Assembly (NCBI RefSeq): GCF_008642375.1 | Contig: NZ_CP029194.1 | Location: forward strand, 5,511,001 to 5,575,000 | Length of the DNA: 64,000 nucleotides | Source: Streptomyces venezuelae | GTDB lineage: Bacteria; Actinomycetota; Actinomycetes; Streptomycetales; Streptomycetaceae | Direction: 5' to 3' | Part shown: in pieces, positions 56,961-64,000 of the stretch | Layout: every line of letters begins with the position of its first letter | Numbering within the stretch: position 1 is the first letter of the stretch | Program-made: the position numbers and the translations under genes | The notes under the pieces: model-generated | The model's database searches: none | The model's input: only the letters and a program-made list of their open reading frames with translations | Told to the model about the DNA's origin: nothing

Positions 56961-58502
56961 ATGGCCACCGTCGACACGACCGCGAACTCCTCGGACCAGC
57001 CCGTCCCCCGCCCGTCCACCGCGGCCGGTACGCCACCGGGATCGCCGCGTTGGCCGGCCGGGCTCGCCGTGGTCTTCACCCTTGCCCAACTGGTGCTGGT
57101 CGTCCCGGGGTCGGGCCTCGGCTGGGACGAGGCGGTGTACGTCAGCCAGGTCGGCGGCAATGCCCCCGCGGCCTTCTTCAGCGCCCCCCGCGCCCGGGGC
57201 GTCTCGTACCTCGTCGCCCCGGTGGCCGCCGTCACCGACTCCACGACCGCGATCCGCGTCTACCTCGCCCTGCTGTCCGGGGCCGCCCTCTGGGGAGCGC
57301 TCCGGGCCTGGCGCGGGATCCTGCCCCCGTCGGTGGCGACGGCGGGGGGCGCGCTGTTCGCGGGGCTGTGGGTCACGCTGTTCTACGGCCCGCGGGTGAT
57401 GCCCAACCTGTGGTGCGCGTTCGGCGCGCTGGCCGCGGCGGGGTTGTTCCTGCGGTTCGCCGGCGACGGCCACCGCCGCGAGGGCGTGGGCGCGGGCGGG
57501 CGCGCCTCGCTCGTGGGGCTCGGGCTCACCGCGGCCGGGGTCACCCTCTTCAGGCCCGGCGACGGACTCTGGCTCGTCCTGCCGCTCGGCGCGGCGGCGT
57601 TGCTGGTGCCCCTCTGGCGGCGGCGCGCCGTCCCGCTCGTCGCCGTGCTCGCCGGAGCGTTCGCGCTCGGGGCGCTGCCGTGGATCGTCGAGGCGTACAC
57701 GCACTACGGCGGCCTCGCCGCGCGGCTGCGGCGCGCCGGGGAGATCCAGGGTTCCCTGGGCTGGTACCTGTCCGTGGACGACCACGTGCGTGCGCTCGTC
57801 GGCCGCACCCTGTGCCGGCCCTGCGACGTGCCCTGGGACCACCCGTTCACCGCGGTGTGGTGGTTCCTGCTGCCGCCGGCCGTCGCCGCCGGCCTCGTCG
57901 CCGCCTTCCGGGCCGGGCGGGGAGCCCCGGCCCTGCTCGCCACAGTGACCGCGGTCGCGCTGGCCGCCCCGTACCTCTTCACCGTCGGCTACGCGGCCCC
58001 CCGCTTCCTGCTCCCCGCGTACGCCCTGCTGGCCGTGCCCGTCGGCGAGTGCGCGGTGGCCCTGTTCGCCTCGGTGCGCTCCGCGCGGCGGCGGCGGGCG
58101 GCCACCGCCCTGCTCGTGGTCGCCCTGCTCGGACACCTCGCGGTGCAGTACGCCGTGCTCGGCCGGGCCGTCTCCAACAGCCGCTCCATGCGCGACCAGT
58201 TCACCACCGTCGCGACCGCGCTGCACCGACTCGGCGTGCGGCCCCCCTGCCTCGTCACCGGCCGGGAGTACGTACCGATCGGCTACTACGCGGGCTGTTC
58301 CTCCCGCCAGCCGAGCGGACACGACGAGAGCATCACCCCGGACGGCATCGCCGAGGCCGCCCGTCGGATGCCGGTGGCCGTCGTCGTGCCCGCCGGCGCC
58401 GCACCGCCCTCCTACGCCCGCGGCTGGCGCTCCGTGCGGCTGCCGTCGACAGGGAGCTGGGCGCGTCACGACGCGTACCTCTCGCCTCCTTTGCGGCGGT
58501 GA
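56961..58502 (+). CDS. Multi-pass membrane protein, glycosyltransferase-39-like
   Basis: 513 aa from ATG 56961 (no clear ribosome site). About ten membrane helices. The first extracytoplasmic loop holds GSGLGWDEAVYVSQVGGN, with the Asp-Glu pair typical of GT-C/PMT-like lipid-linked glycosyltransferases, then APRARGVSYLVAP. A C-terminal soluble part (about 420-510) reads GVRPPCLVTGREYVPIGYYAG. The acceptor is unknown. It is divergent from desE but its own box position is not clear, so iron control is uncertain. Confidence 0.75.
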   Translation: MATVDTTANSSDQPVPRPSTAAGTPPGSPRWPAGLAVVFTLAQLVLVVPGSGLGWDEAVYVSQVGGNAPAAFFSAPRARGVSYLVAPVAAVTDSTTAIRVYLALLSGAALWGALRAWRGILPPSVATAGGALFAGLWVTLFYGPRVMPNLWCAFGALAAAGLFLRFAGDGHRREGVGAGGRASLVGLGLTAAGVTLFRPGDGLWLVLPLGAAALLVPLWRRRAVPLVAVLAGAFALGALPWIVEAYTHYGGLAARLRRAGEIQGSLGWYLSVDDHVRALVGRTLCRPCDVPWDHPFTAVWWFLLPPAVAAGLVAAFRAGRGAPALLATVTAVALAAPYLFTVGYAAPRFLLPAYALLAVPVGECAVALFASVRSARRRRAATALLVVALLGHLAVQYAVLGRAVSNSRSMRDQFTTVATALHRLGVRPPCLVTGREYVPIGYYAGCSSRQPSGHDESITPDGIAEAARRMPVAVVVPAGAAPPSYARGWRSVRLPSTGSWARHDAYLSPPLRR

Positions 58503-58511
58503 CCGACACGG

Positions 58512-58550
58512 CCGTGCCCGCCGCCCCCGGGGAGGGGGTGGCGGGCACGG
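58512..58550. terminator. Bidirectional terminator
   Basis: A 17-bp stem with one G-T pair (58512-58528 with 58534-58550) and a 5-nt loop lies between the convergent membrane protein and acdH genes. Confidence 0.85.
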
Positions 58551-58570
58551 TCACGCGGGCACGTCGCGGG

Positions 58571-59731
58571 TCAGGCCGGGAGGCCCAACTCGCGGGCGAT
58601 CAGCATCCGCTGGACCTCGCTCGTGCCCTCGCCGATCTCCAGGATCTTCGAGTCGCGCCACATGCGGGCCACCGGGTACTCGTTCATGAAGCCGTAGCCG
58701 CCGTGGATCTGGGTGGCGTCCCGGGCGTTGTCGACGGCCACGGTCGAGGAGTACAGCTTGGCGATGGCCGCCTCCTTCTTGAAGGACTCGCCGAGGACCA
58801 GGCGCGAGGCCGCGTCCCGCCAGCCGATCCGGGACATGTGAGCCTTCGTCTCCATGTCGGCGATCTTGAACTGGATGGCCTGGTTGTCGGCGATCGGCCG
58901 GCCGAAGGCGTGGCGCTCGTGCGCGTACTTCACCGACTCGTCCACACAGCCCTGCGCGAGACCGGTCGCGAGCGCCGCGATGGCGACCCGGCCCTCGTCC
59001 AGGATCCGCAGGAACTGCGCGTAGCCGCGGCCCTCTTCGCCCAGCAGGTTCTCCACCGGGACGCGGACGTCGTCGAAGGAGAGCTCCCGGGTGTCCGAGG
59101 CGTTCCAGCCGACCTTCGAGTACGGGGCGGCGACCGTGAAGCCCGGCGTGCCGGACGGGACGATGATCGAGGAGATCAGCGGGCGGCCGTCGGGCTTGCG
59201 GCCGGTGACCGCCGTGACCGTCACCAGACCCGTGATGTCCGTACCGGAGTTGGTGATGAAGCACTTCGAGCCGTTGATGACCCAGTGGTCGCCGTCGCGG
59301 ACGGCGGTCGTGCGGGTGCCGCCGGCGTCCGAGCCCGCACCGGGCTCGGTGAGGCCGAAGGCGCCGAGGACCTCGCCGGAGCAGAGCTTCGGCAGCCACT
59401 CCCGCTTCTGCTCCTCCGTGCCGAAGCGGAAGACCGGCATCGCGCCGAGGGAGACGCCCGCCTCCAGCGTGATGGCGACGGAGGAGTCGACCCGGGCCAG
59501 CTCCTCCAGGGCGATGCCGAGGGCGAGGTAGTCGCCGCCCATGCCGCCGTACTCCTCCGGGAAGGGGAGGCCGAACAGGCCCATGCGGCCCATCTCGCGG
59601 ACGATCTCGTACGGGAACTCGTGCCGCTCGTAGTAGTCGCCGATCTTCGGGGCGACGACGTCGTGCGCGAAGGCCTCGACGGTGCGGCGGAGTTCCTCGT
59701 GCTCTTCGGTGAGCCGGTGGTCGAGGGACAT
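58571..59731 (-). CDS. acdH: Acyl-CoA dehydrogenase AcdH
   Basis: 386 aa from ATG 59731. FAD motifs: GLTEPGAGSDAGG, FITNSGTD, and the ARMWRDSKILEIGEGTSEVQ region; the catalytic base is the Glu in the segment near IQFKIADMETKAHM or EGTSEVQ (Glu in EIGEG). In Streptomyces AcdH acts on branched short-chain acyl-CoAs such as isovaleryl- and isobutyryl-CoA. It is last of the four-gene operon, 8 nt after the lyase gene. Confidence 0.93.
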   Translation of the reverse strand: MSLDHRLTEEHEELRRTVEAFAHDVVAPKIGDYYERHEFPYEIVREMGRMGLFGLPFPEEYGGMGGDYLALGIALEELARVDSSVAITLEAGVSLGAMPVFRFGTEEQKREWLPKLCSGEVLGAFGLTEPGAGSDAGGTRTTAVRDGDHWVINGSKCFITNSGTDITGLVTVTAVTGRKPDGRPLISSIIVPSGTPGFTVAAPYSKVGWNASDTRELSFDDVRVPVENLLGEEGRGYAQFLRILDEGRVAIAALATGLAQGCVDESVKYAHERHAFGRPIADNQAIQFKIADMETKAHMSRIGWRDAASRLVLGESFKKEAAIAKLYSSTVAVDNARDATQIHGGYGFMNEYPVARMWRDSKILEIGEGTSEVQRMLIARELGLPA

Positions 59732-59739
59732 GGGTTTCG

Positions 59740-60675
59740 TCACTCCTTGTGGGAGAGGGCGCGGACGGTACGGGAAGGGCTGGGCCGGCCCAGCTGTTCG
59801 GCCATCCACCCGCTCGTGGCGGTGAGGGCGGCCAGATCGACCCCGGTCTCGATGCCGAGACCGTCGAGCATCCACACGAGATCCTCGGTGGCGAGATTGC
59901 CGGTCGCGCTCTTCGCGTACGGGCAGCCGCCGAGGCCGCCGGCGGAGGCGTCGACCGTCGTCACCCCGTGCCGCAGCGCGGCGAGGGTGTTGGACAGGGC
60001 CTGCCCGTAGGTGTCGTGGAAGTGCACGGCGATACGGGAGGTGGGGACCCCGGCCTCGTTCAGCGCGGTCAGGAGCGCCTGGACGTGGCCCGGGGTGGCG
60101 ACGCCGATCGTGTCGCCGAGGCTCAGCTCGTCGCAGCCCATCTCGGCGAGGGCCTTCGTGACGCGGACGACCTGCTCGATCGGGACGGCGCCCTCCCAGG
60201 GGTCGCCGAAGCACATCGAGAGGTAGCCGCGGACCTTGAGGCCCGCCTCTATGGCGCGGGTGACGGTCGGCGCGAAGAGCGCGAGCGCCTCGTCGACGGT
60301 CCGGTTGAGGTTGGCCTTCGCGAAGGACTCGGTCGCGGAGGCGAAGACCGCGATCTCCCGCGCCCCGAGCGCGAGCGCCCGGTCGAGGCCGCGCTCGTTC
60401 GGCACGAGGACCGGGAGGCGGACGGGCAGGTCGCGGACGAGCGGGAACAGCTCCTCGGCGTCGGCCAGCTGGGGCACCCACTTCGGGTGCACGAAGCTGG
60501 TCGCCTCGACGGTGTCCAGACCGGCGGCGGCGAGCCGCCGGACGAACTCCGCCTTCACGGCGGTCGGGACGGCCGTCTTCTCGTTCTGCAGACCGTCGCG
60601 GGCGCCGACCTCGTGGATCCGGACCCGGGAGGGCAGGGAGGGGTCGGCGACCGTCATGGGCAGGCCGGTGGTCAT
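59740..60675 (-). CDS. Hydroxymethylglutaryl-CoA lyase
   Basis: 311 aa from ATG 60675. DRE-TIM family: VGARDGLQNEKTAV with the catalytic Asp, SFVHPKWVPQLADAEE, ELSLGDTIGVATP, the metal site HFHDTYGQALSN, and DASAGGLGGCPYAKSATGN with the catalytic Cys loop. It splits HMG-CoA into acetyl-CoA and acetoacetate, the last step of leucine breakdown. The start overlaps the carboxylase stop by 4 bp. Confidence 0.95.
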   Translation of the reverse strand: MTTGLPMTVADPSLPSRVRIHEVGARDGLQNEKTAVPTAVKAEFVRRLAAAGLDTVEATSFVHPKWVPQLADAEELFPLVRDLPVRLPVLVPNERGLDRALALGAREIAVFASATESFAKANLNRTVDEALALFAPTVTRAIEAGLKVRGYLSMCFGDPWEGAVPIEQVVRVTKALAEMGCDELSLGDTIGVATPGHVQALLTALNEAGVPTSRIAVHFHDTYGQALSNTLAALRHGVTTVDASAGGLGGCPYAKSATGNLATEDLVWMLDGLGIETGVDLAALTATSGWMAEQLGRPSPSRTVRALSHKE

Positions 60676-62597
60676 GCGTCCTCCTCCTCGCGGGGCGTCA
60701 CCACGGCCAGGATCTGGTCCATGGCGACGGTGGTGCCGGGCGTGACGTCGAGCTCGGTGACCGTGCCGGCGTGCGGGGCGGAGATGACGTGCTCCATCTT
60801 CATCGCCTCGACGACGAGCAGACTCTGCCCGGCCTCTACCTCGTCCCCGACGGCGACCTTGACGACGGTGACGGTCCCGGGCATCGGCGCGGCGAGCGTG
60901 TCGGCCCCGCCGTGCCTCGCCCCGCTGAGCGCGGCCTCGACGGGGTCGTGGTCGAGCACGTGCCAGGAGTCGCCGTCGCGGCCCAGCCAGGAACCGGCGC
61001 GCCGGAAGTGATGGGTGATCCCGTCCAGGGTCACGGTCACCGCGGTGTCCGTGACGCGCGCCCCGGCGGGGGCGTCGACCGTGACGGGTTCGAGGCCCGG
61101 CACGCGGAAGGGGAAGGCGAGCCGCTTGGGCGTGCCGCCGAGCCGGAAGCCGTTCGGCACCGAGAACGGGTCCGTCCAGCCCTCCCGGGGCTCCGCGGCC
61201 AGCCCGGCGAGCCGCACGGCCGCGGCAGCCGCGTACACCTCGTCCGGGACGCCCTCGGGGACCAGGCTCTCCGCGTCCCGTTCCACCAGGCCCGTGTCGA
61301 GGTCGCCCGCGATCACGTCCTCGTGCGCCAGGAGGCGGCGCAGGAAGCCCGCGTTCGTCGGGACGCCGAGGGTGACCGTGTCCGCGAGGGCCGCGCGCAG
61401 CTTGCGGAGGGCCGTCGGGCGGTCCTGCGCGTGGACGATGACCTTCGACAGCATCGGGTCGTAGAGGGACGAGACCTCCGTGCCCTGGGACAGACCCGAG
61501 TCCGTACGGACGCCGTTCCCCTGCGGCTCGTCCAGCGCGAGGACCGTGCCGCCCGAGGGGAGGAAGCCCCGCGAGGGGTCCTCCGCGCAGATGCGGGCCT
61601 CGATCGCCCAGCCGGTCAGGTGGATGCCGTCCTGGGTGAAGGGGAGCGGCTCGCCGGCGGCCACCCGCAGCTGCCACTCCACCAGGTCGATGCCGGTGAT
61701 CAGCTCGGTCACCGGGTGTTCGACCTGGAGACGGGTGTTCATCTCCATGAAGTAGTACGCCGACGGGTCGCCGCCCGGCACGATGAACTCGACCGTGCCC
61801 GCGCCCACATAGCCGCAGGACCGCGCCGCCTCGACCGCAGCCGCACCCATGGAGGCGCGGATCTCGGGGGTGAGGAGGACGCTCGGCGCCTCCTCGATGA
61901 TCTTCTGGTGGCGGCGCTGGAGCGAGCACTCGCGCTCGCCGAGGTGCACCACGTTCCCGTGGGTGTCGGCGAGGACCTGGATCTCGATGTGCCGGGGCCG
62001 GTCGATCCACCGCTCCACGAGCAGCGTGTCGTCGCCGAAGGACGCGCGGGCCTCGCGGCGGGCGGCCGCGATCTCCTCCTCCAGGACCGACAGGTCCCGG
62101 ACGAGCCGCATGCCCTTGCCGCCGCCGCCGGCGGACGGCTTGAGCAGGACGGGAGCGCCCAGCTCGCGGGCCGCCTCGGCCAGTTCGGGATCGGCGGCGC
62201 CGGGGACGACGGGCACGCCCGCCGTCTTCACGGTCTCCTTCGCCCGGATCTTGTCGCCCATCAGGGAGATCGCCTCGGCGGTCGGGCCGATGAAGACCAG
62301 ACCGGCGTCGGCGCAGGCCCGCGCGAAGGCGGCGTTCTCCGCGAGGAAGCCGTAGCCCGGGTGCACGGCCTGTGCCCCGGTGCGGGCGGCGGCGTCGAGG
62401 AGGGCCGGAACCGACAGGTAGGACTCGGAGGCCGGCGGCGGACCGATCCGTACCGCCGTGTCCGCCTCACGGACGTGCCGGGCGTCGGCGTCCGCATCGC
62501 TGTAGACGGCCACCGAGCGCACACCGAGCTCCCGCAGGGTGCGGATGACGCGGACGGCGATCTCGCCCCGGTTGGCCACGAGGACGGTGTCGAACAT
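60672..62597 (-). CDS. Acyl-CoA carboxylase alpha subunit (biotin carboxylase + BCCP)
   Basis: 641 aa from ATG 62597, with GGAG 9 nt upstream; a GTG at 62624 would add 9 residues without a ribosome site. The biotin carboxylase domain (1-450) has FDTVLVANRGEIAVRVIR, the ATP-grasp GGGGKGMRLV, and EMNTRLQVEHPVTE. The C-terminal biotinyl domain has EAMKMEH with Lys600. Context (carboxyltransferase, HMG-CoA lyase, acyl-CoA dehydrogenase) points to 3-methylcrotonyl-CoA carboxylase. Confidence 0.93.
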   Translation of the reverse strand: MFDTVLVANRGEIAVRVIRTLRELGVRSVAVYSDADADARHVREADTAVRIGPPPASESYLSVPALLDAAARTGAQAVHPGYGFLAENAAFARACADAGLVFIGPTAEAISLMGDKIRAKETVKTAGVPVVPGAADPELAEAARELGAPVLLKPSAGGGGKGMRLVRDLSVLEEEIAAARREARASFGDDTLLVERWIDRPRHIEIQVLADTHGNVVHLGERECSLQRRHQKIIEEAPSVLLTPEIRASMGAAAVEAARSCGYVGAGTVEFIVPGGDPSAYYFMEMNTRLQVEHPVTELITGIDLVEWQLRVAAGEPLPFTQDGIHLTGWAIEARICAEDPSRGFLPSGGTVLALDEPQGNGVRTDSGLSQGTEVSSLYDPMLSKVIVHAQDRPTALRKLRAALADTVTLGVPTNAGFLRRLLAHEDVIAGDLDTGLVERDAESLVPEGVPDEVYAAAAAVRLAGLAAEPREGWTDPFSVPNGFRLGGTPKRLAFPFRVPGLEPVTVDAPAGARVTDTAVTVTLDGITHHFRRAGSWLGRDGDSWHVLDHDPVEAALSGARHGGADTLAAPMPGTVTVVKVAVGDEVEAGQSLLVVEAMKMEHVISAPHAGTVTELDVTPGTTVAMDQILAVVTPREEEDA

Positions 62598-62620
62598 GCT
62601 GTGCATCTCCTGAGGGCCCT

Positions 62621-64000
62621 TCACATCCGGAAGACGCCGAACTGGGGGTCACCCAGGGGCGCGTTGGCACAGGCGGTCAGGGCGAGGCCGAGGACCTGCC
62701 GGGTCTCCATGGGGTCGATGACCCCGTCGTCCCACAGCCGGGCCGAGGCGTAGTAGGCGCTGCCCTGGGTCTCGTACTGCTCGCGGATCGGAGCCTTGAA
62801 GGCCTCCTCGTCCGCCGCGCTCCAGTCGTCGCCGAGCTGGTCCCGCTTGACCGTCGCGAGGACGGACGCGGCCTGCTCGCCGCCCATGACGGAGATCTTG
62901 GCGTTGGGCCACATCCACAGGAAGCGGGGGGAGTACGCGCGGCCGCACATCGAGTAGTTGCCCGCGCCGTACGAACCGCCGACGACGACCGTCAGCTTCG
63001 GGACCCGGGTGGTGGCCACGGCCGTCACCATCTTGGCGCCGTGCTTGGCGATGCCGCCGTGCTCGTACGCCTTGCCGACCATGAAGCCGGTGATGTTCTG
63101 GAGGAAGACGAGCGGGATCCCGCGCTGGTCGCACAGCTCGATGAAGTGCGCGCCCTTCTGGGCGGACTCGGCGAACAGGATGCCGTTGTTGGCGACGATC
63201 CCCACCGGGTGGCCGTGGATCCGGGCGAAGCCGGTGATCAGGGTCTGCCCGTACTCGGACTTGAACTCCTGGAAGCGGGAGCCGTCCACGACGCGGGCGA
63301 TCACCTCGCGCACGTCGTACGGGGTACGGGAGTCCACCGGCACCGCGCCGTAGAGACCGGCCGGGTCGACCTTCGGCTCCTCGGCCGGCTCGACCGACCA
63401 GGGCAGCGGGCCGCGCTCGGGGAGCGTGGCGACGATGTTCCGGACGATGCGCAGGGCGTGGGCGTCGTCCTCGGCGAGGTGGTCGGTGACGCCGGAGATC
63501 CGGGAGTGGACCTCGCCGCCGCCCAGCTCCTCCGCCGTGACGACCTCGCCGGTCGCCGCCTTCACGAGCGGCGGACCGCCCAGGAAGATCGTGCCCTGGT
63601 TCCGTACGATCACGGCCTCGTCGCTCATCGCCGGGACGTACGCGCCGCCCGCCGTGCACGAGCCGAGGACCGCCGCGATCTGCGGGATGCCCGCGCCGGA
63701 CATCCGGGCCTGGTTGTAGAAGATCCGGCCGAAGTGCTCCCGGTCCGGGAAGACCTCGTCCTGCATCGGCAGGAAGGCGCCGCCCGAGTCGACCAGGTAG
63801 AGGCAGGGGAGACGATTCTCCAGCGCCACCTCCTGGGCGCGCAGGTGCTTCTTCACCGTCATCGGGTAGTACGTGCCGCCCTTGACGGTCGCGTCGTTGG
63901 CGACGATCACGCACTCGCGGCCCGAGACCCGGCCGATGCCGGCGATGACCCCGGCGGCGGGCGCCTGGTCGCCGTACATCCCGTTCGCCGCCAGCGGGGC
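62621..64000 (-). CDS. Acyl-CoA carboxylase carboxyltransferase (beta) subunit, 5' end beyond window
   Basis: 459 residues are visible; the frame is open to base 64000 and reads PLAANGMYGDQAP at the edge. Crotonase-like carboxyltransferase: VKGGTYYPMTVKKH, LVDSGGAFLPMQDEVFPD, GSCTAGGAYVPAMSDE, FLGGPPLVKAATGE, FLQNITGFMVG and GSYGAGNYSMCGRAYSPRF. This matches the methylcrotonyl-CoA carboxylase beta branch. It heads the visible part of the operon; 23 nt separate it from the alpha subunit. Confidence 0.94.
   Translation of the reverse strand, partial: APLAANGMYGDQAPAAGVIAGIGRVSGRECVIVANDATVKGGTYYPMTVKKHLRAQEVALENRLPCLYLVDSGGAFLPMQDEVFPDREHFGRIFYNQARMSGAGIPQIAAVLGSCTAGGAYVPAMSDEAVIVRNQGTIFLGGPPLVKAATGEVVTAEELGGGEVHSRISGVTDHLAEDDAHALRIVRNIVATLPERGPLPWSVEPAEEPKVDPAGLYGAVPVDSRTPYDVREVIARVVDGSRFQEFKSEYGQTLITGFARIHGHPVGIVANNGILFAESAQKGAHFIELCDQRGIPLVFLQNITGFMVGKAYEHGGIAKHGAKMVTAVATTRVPKLTVVVGGSYGAGNYSMCGRAYSPRFLWMWPNAKISVMGGEQAASVLATVKRDQLGDDWSAADEEAFKAPIREQYETQGSAYYASARLWDDGVIDPMETRQVLGLALTACANAPLGDPQFGVFRM

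Overview
The window is about 64 kb of very GC-rich, densely coding chromosome from a Streptomyces species. The evidence is a TTA-containing adpA next to orn, DasR-type operators (dre) in front of chitin genes, DmdR-type iron boxes in front of desferrioxamine genes, frequent GTG starts and 4-bp stop/start overlaps. From memory of S. coelicolor, the order acyl-CoA carboxylase, HMG-CoA lyase, acdH, desEF, desABCD, hex, glmS2, adpA, ornA matches its SCO2776 to SCO2793 region. I saw no insertion sequence, prophage, CRISPR array or plasmid-like block.

Left part (1-20 kb): the 3' end of a GH6 cellulase; a peptidoglycan hydrolase and a SPFH/band-7 membrane protein with a huge Ala/Pro/Thr-rich N-terminus; an AA10 lytic polysaccharide monooxygenase and a GH18 chitinase, both behind dre sites; an acyl-CoA synthetase; a NarL-type two-component pair; IclR and TetR regulators; a luciferase-like monooxygenase; a GGDEF-EAL c-di-GMP protein; a secreted M6-like metalloprotease; a peroxiredoxin-like protein. 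Three identical tRNA-Lys(CTT) genes lie 8-9 kb apart on the minus strand. Each converges with a plus-strand gene across a bidirectional terminator. The third is embedded in the end of a protein-coding gene.

Middle part (20-36 kb): a translationally coupled minus-strand trio encodes a PD-(D/E)XK nuclease with an Fe-S-like cysteine set, a protein of unknown function and an Upf1/Dna2-like SF1 helicase. It resembles a Dna2 machine split over separate genes and is my main candidate for an undescribed system. After it come a histidine phosphatase, an HTH/TPR regulator with a divergent partner, a spermidine-synthase-like protein, an OmpR-type two-component pair, a CBM2-GH18 chitinase, and a sugar ABC importer (binding protein plus two permeases, no ATPase) ending near a tRNA-His.

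Right part (36-64 kb): orn; adpA with a bldA-dependent TTA codon and a palindrome-rich 409-bp upstream region; a universal stress protein; a GPR1/FUN34/YaaH protein; glmS; and a GH20 hexosaminidase divergent from the glmS unit across one dre. An accessory block (44.6-49.5 kb: membrane protein, lipoprotein, XRE-DUF5753/DUF397 pair with a 16-bp operator-like palindrome, two small conserved proteins, FG-GAP secreted protein) separates the hexosaminidase from desD. The complete desferrioxamine locus desABCD plus desEF follows with two iron boxes. A leucine/branched-chain acyl-CoA catabolic operon runs off the right edge.

The genes join into three themes. One is chitin and GlcNAc use (LPMO, two chitinases, hexosaminidase, glmS, sugar importer, DasR sites). 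One is iron supply (des genes, iron boxes). One is developmental control (adpA, orn, c-di-GMP, XRE/DUF397).
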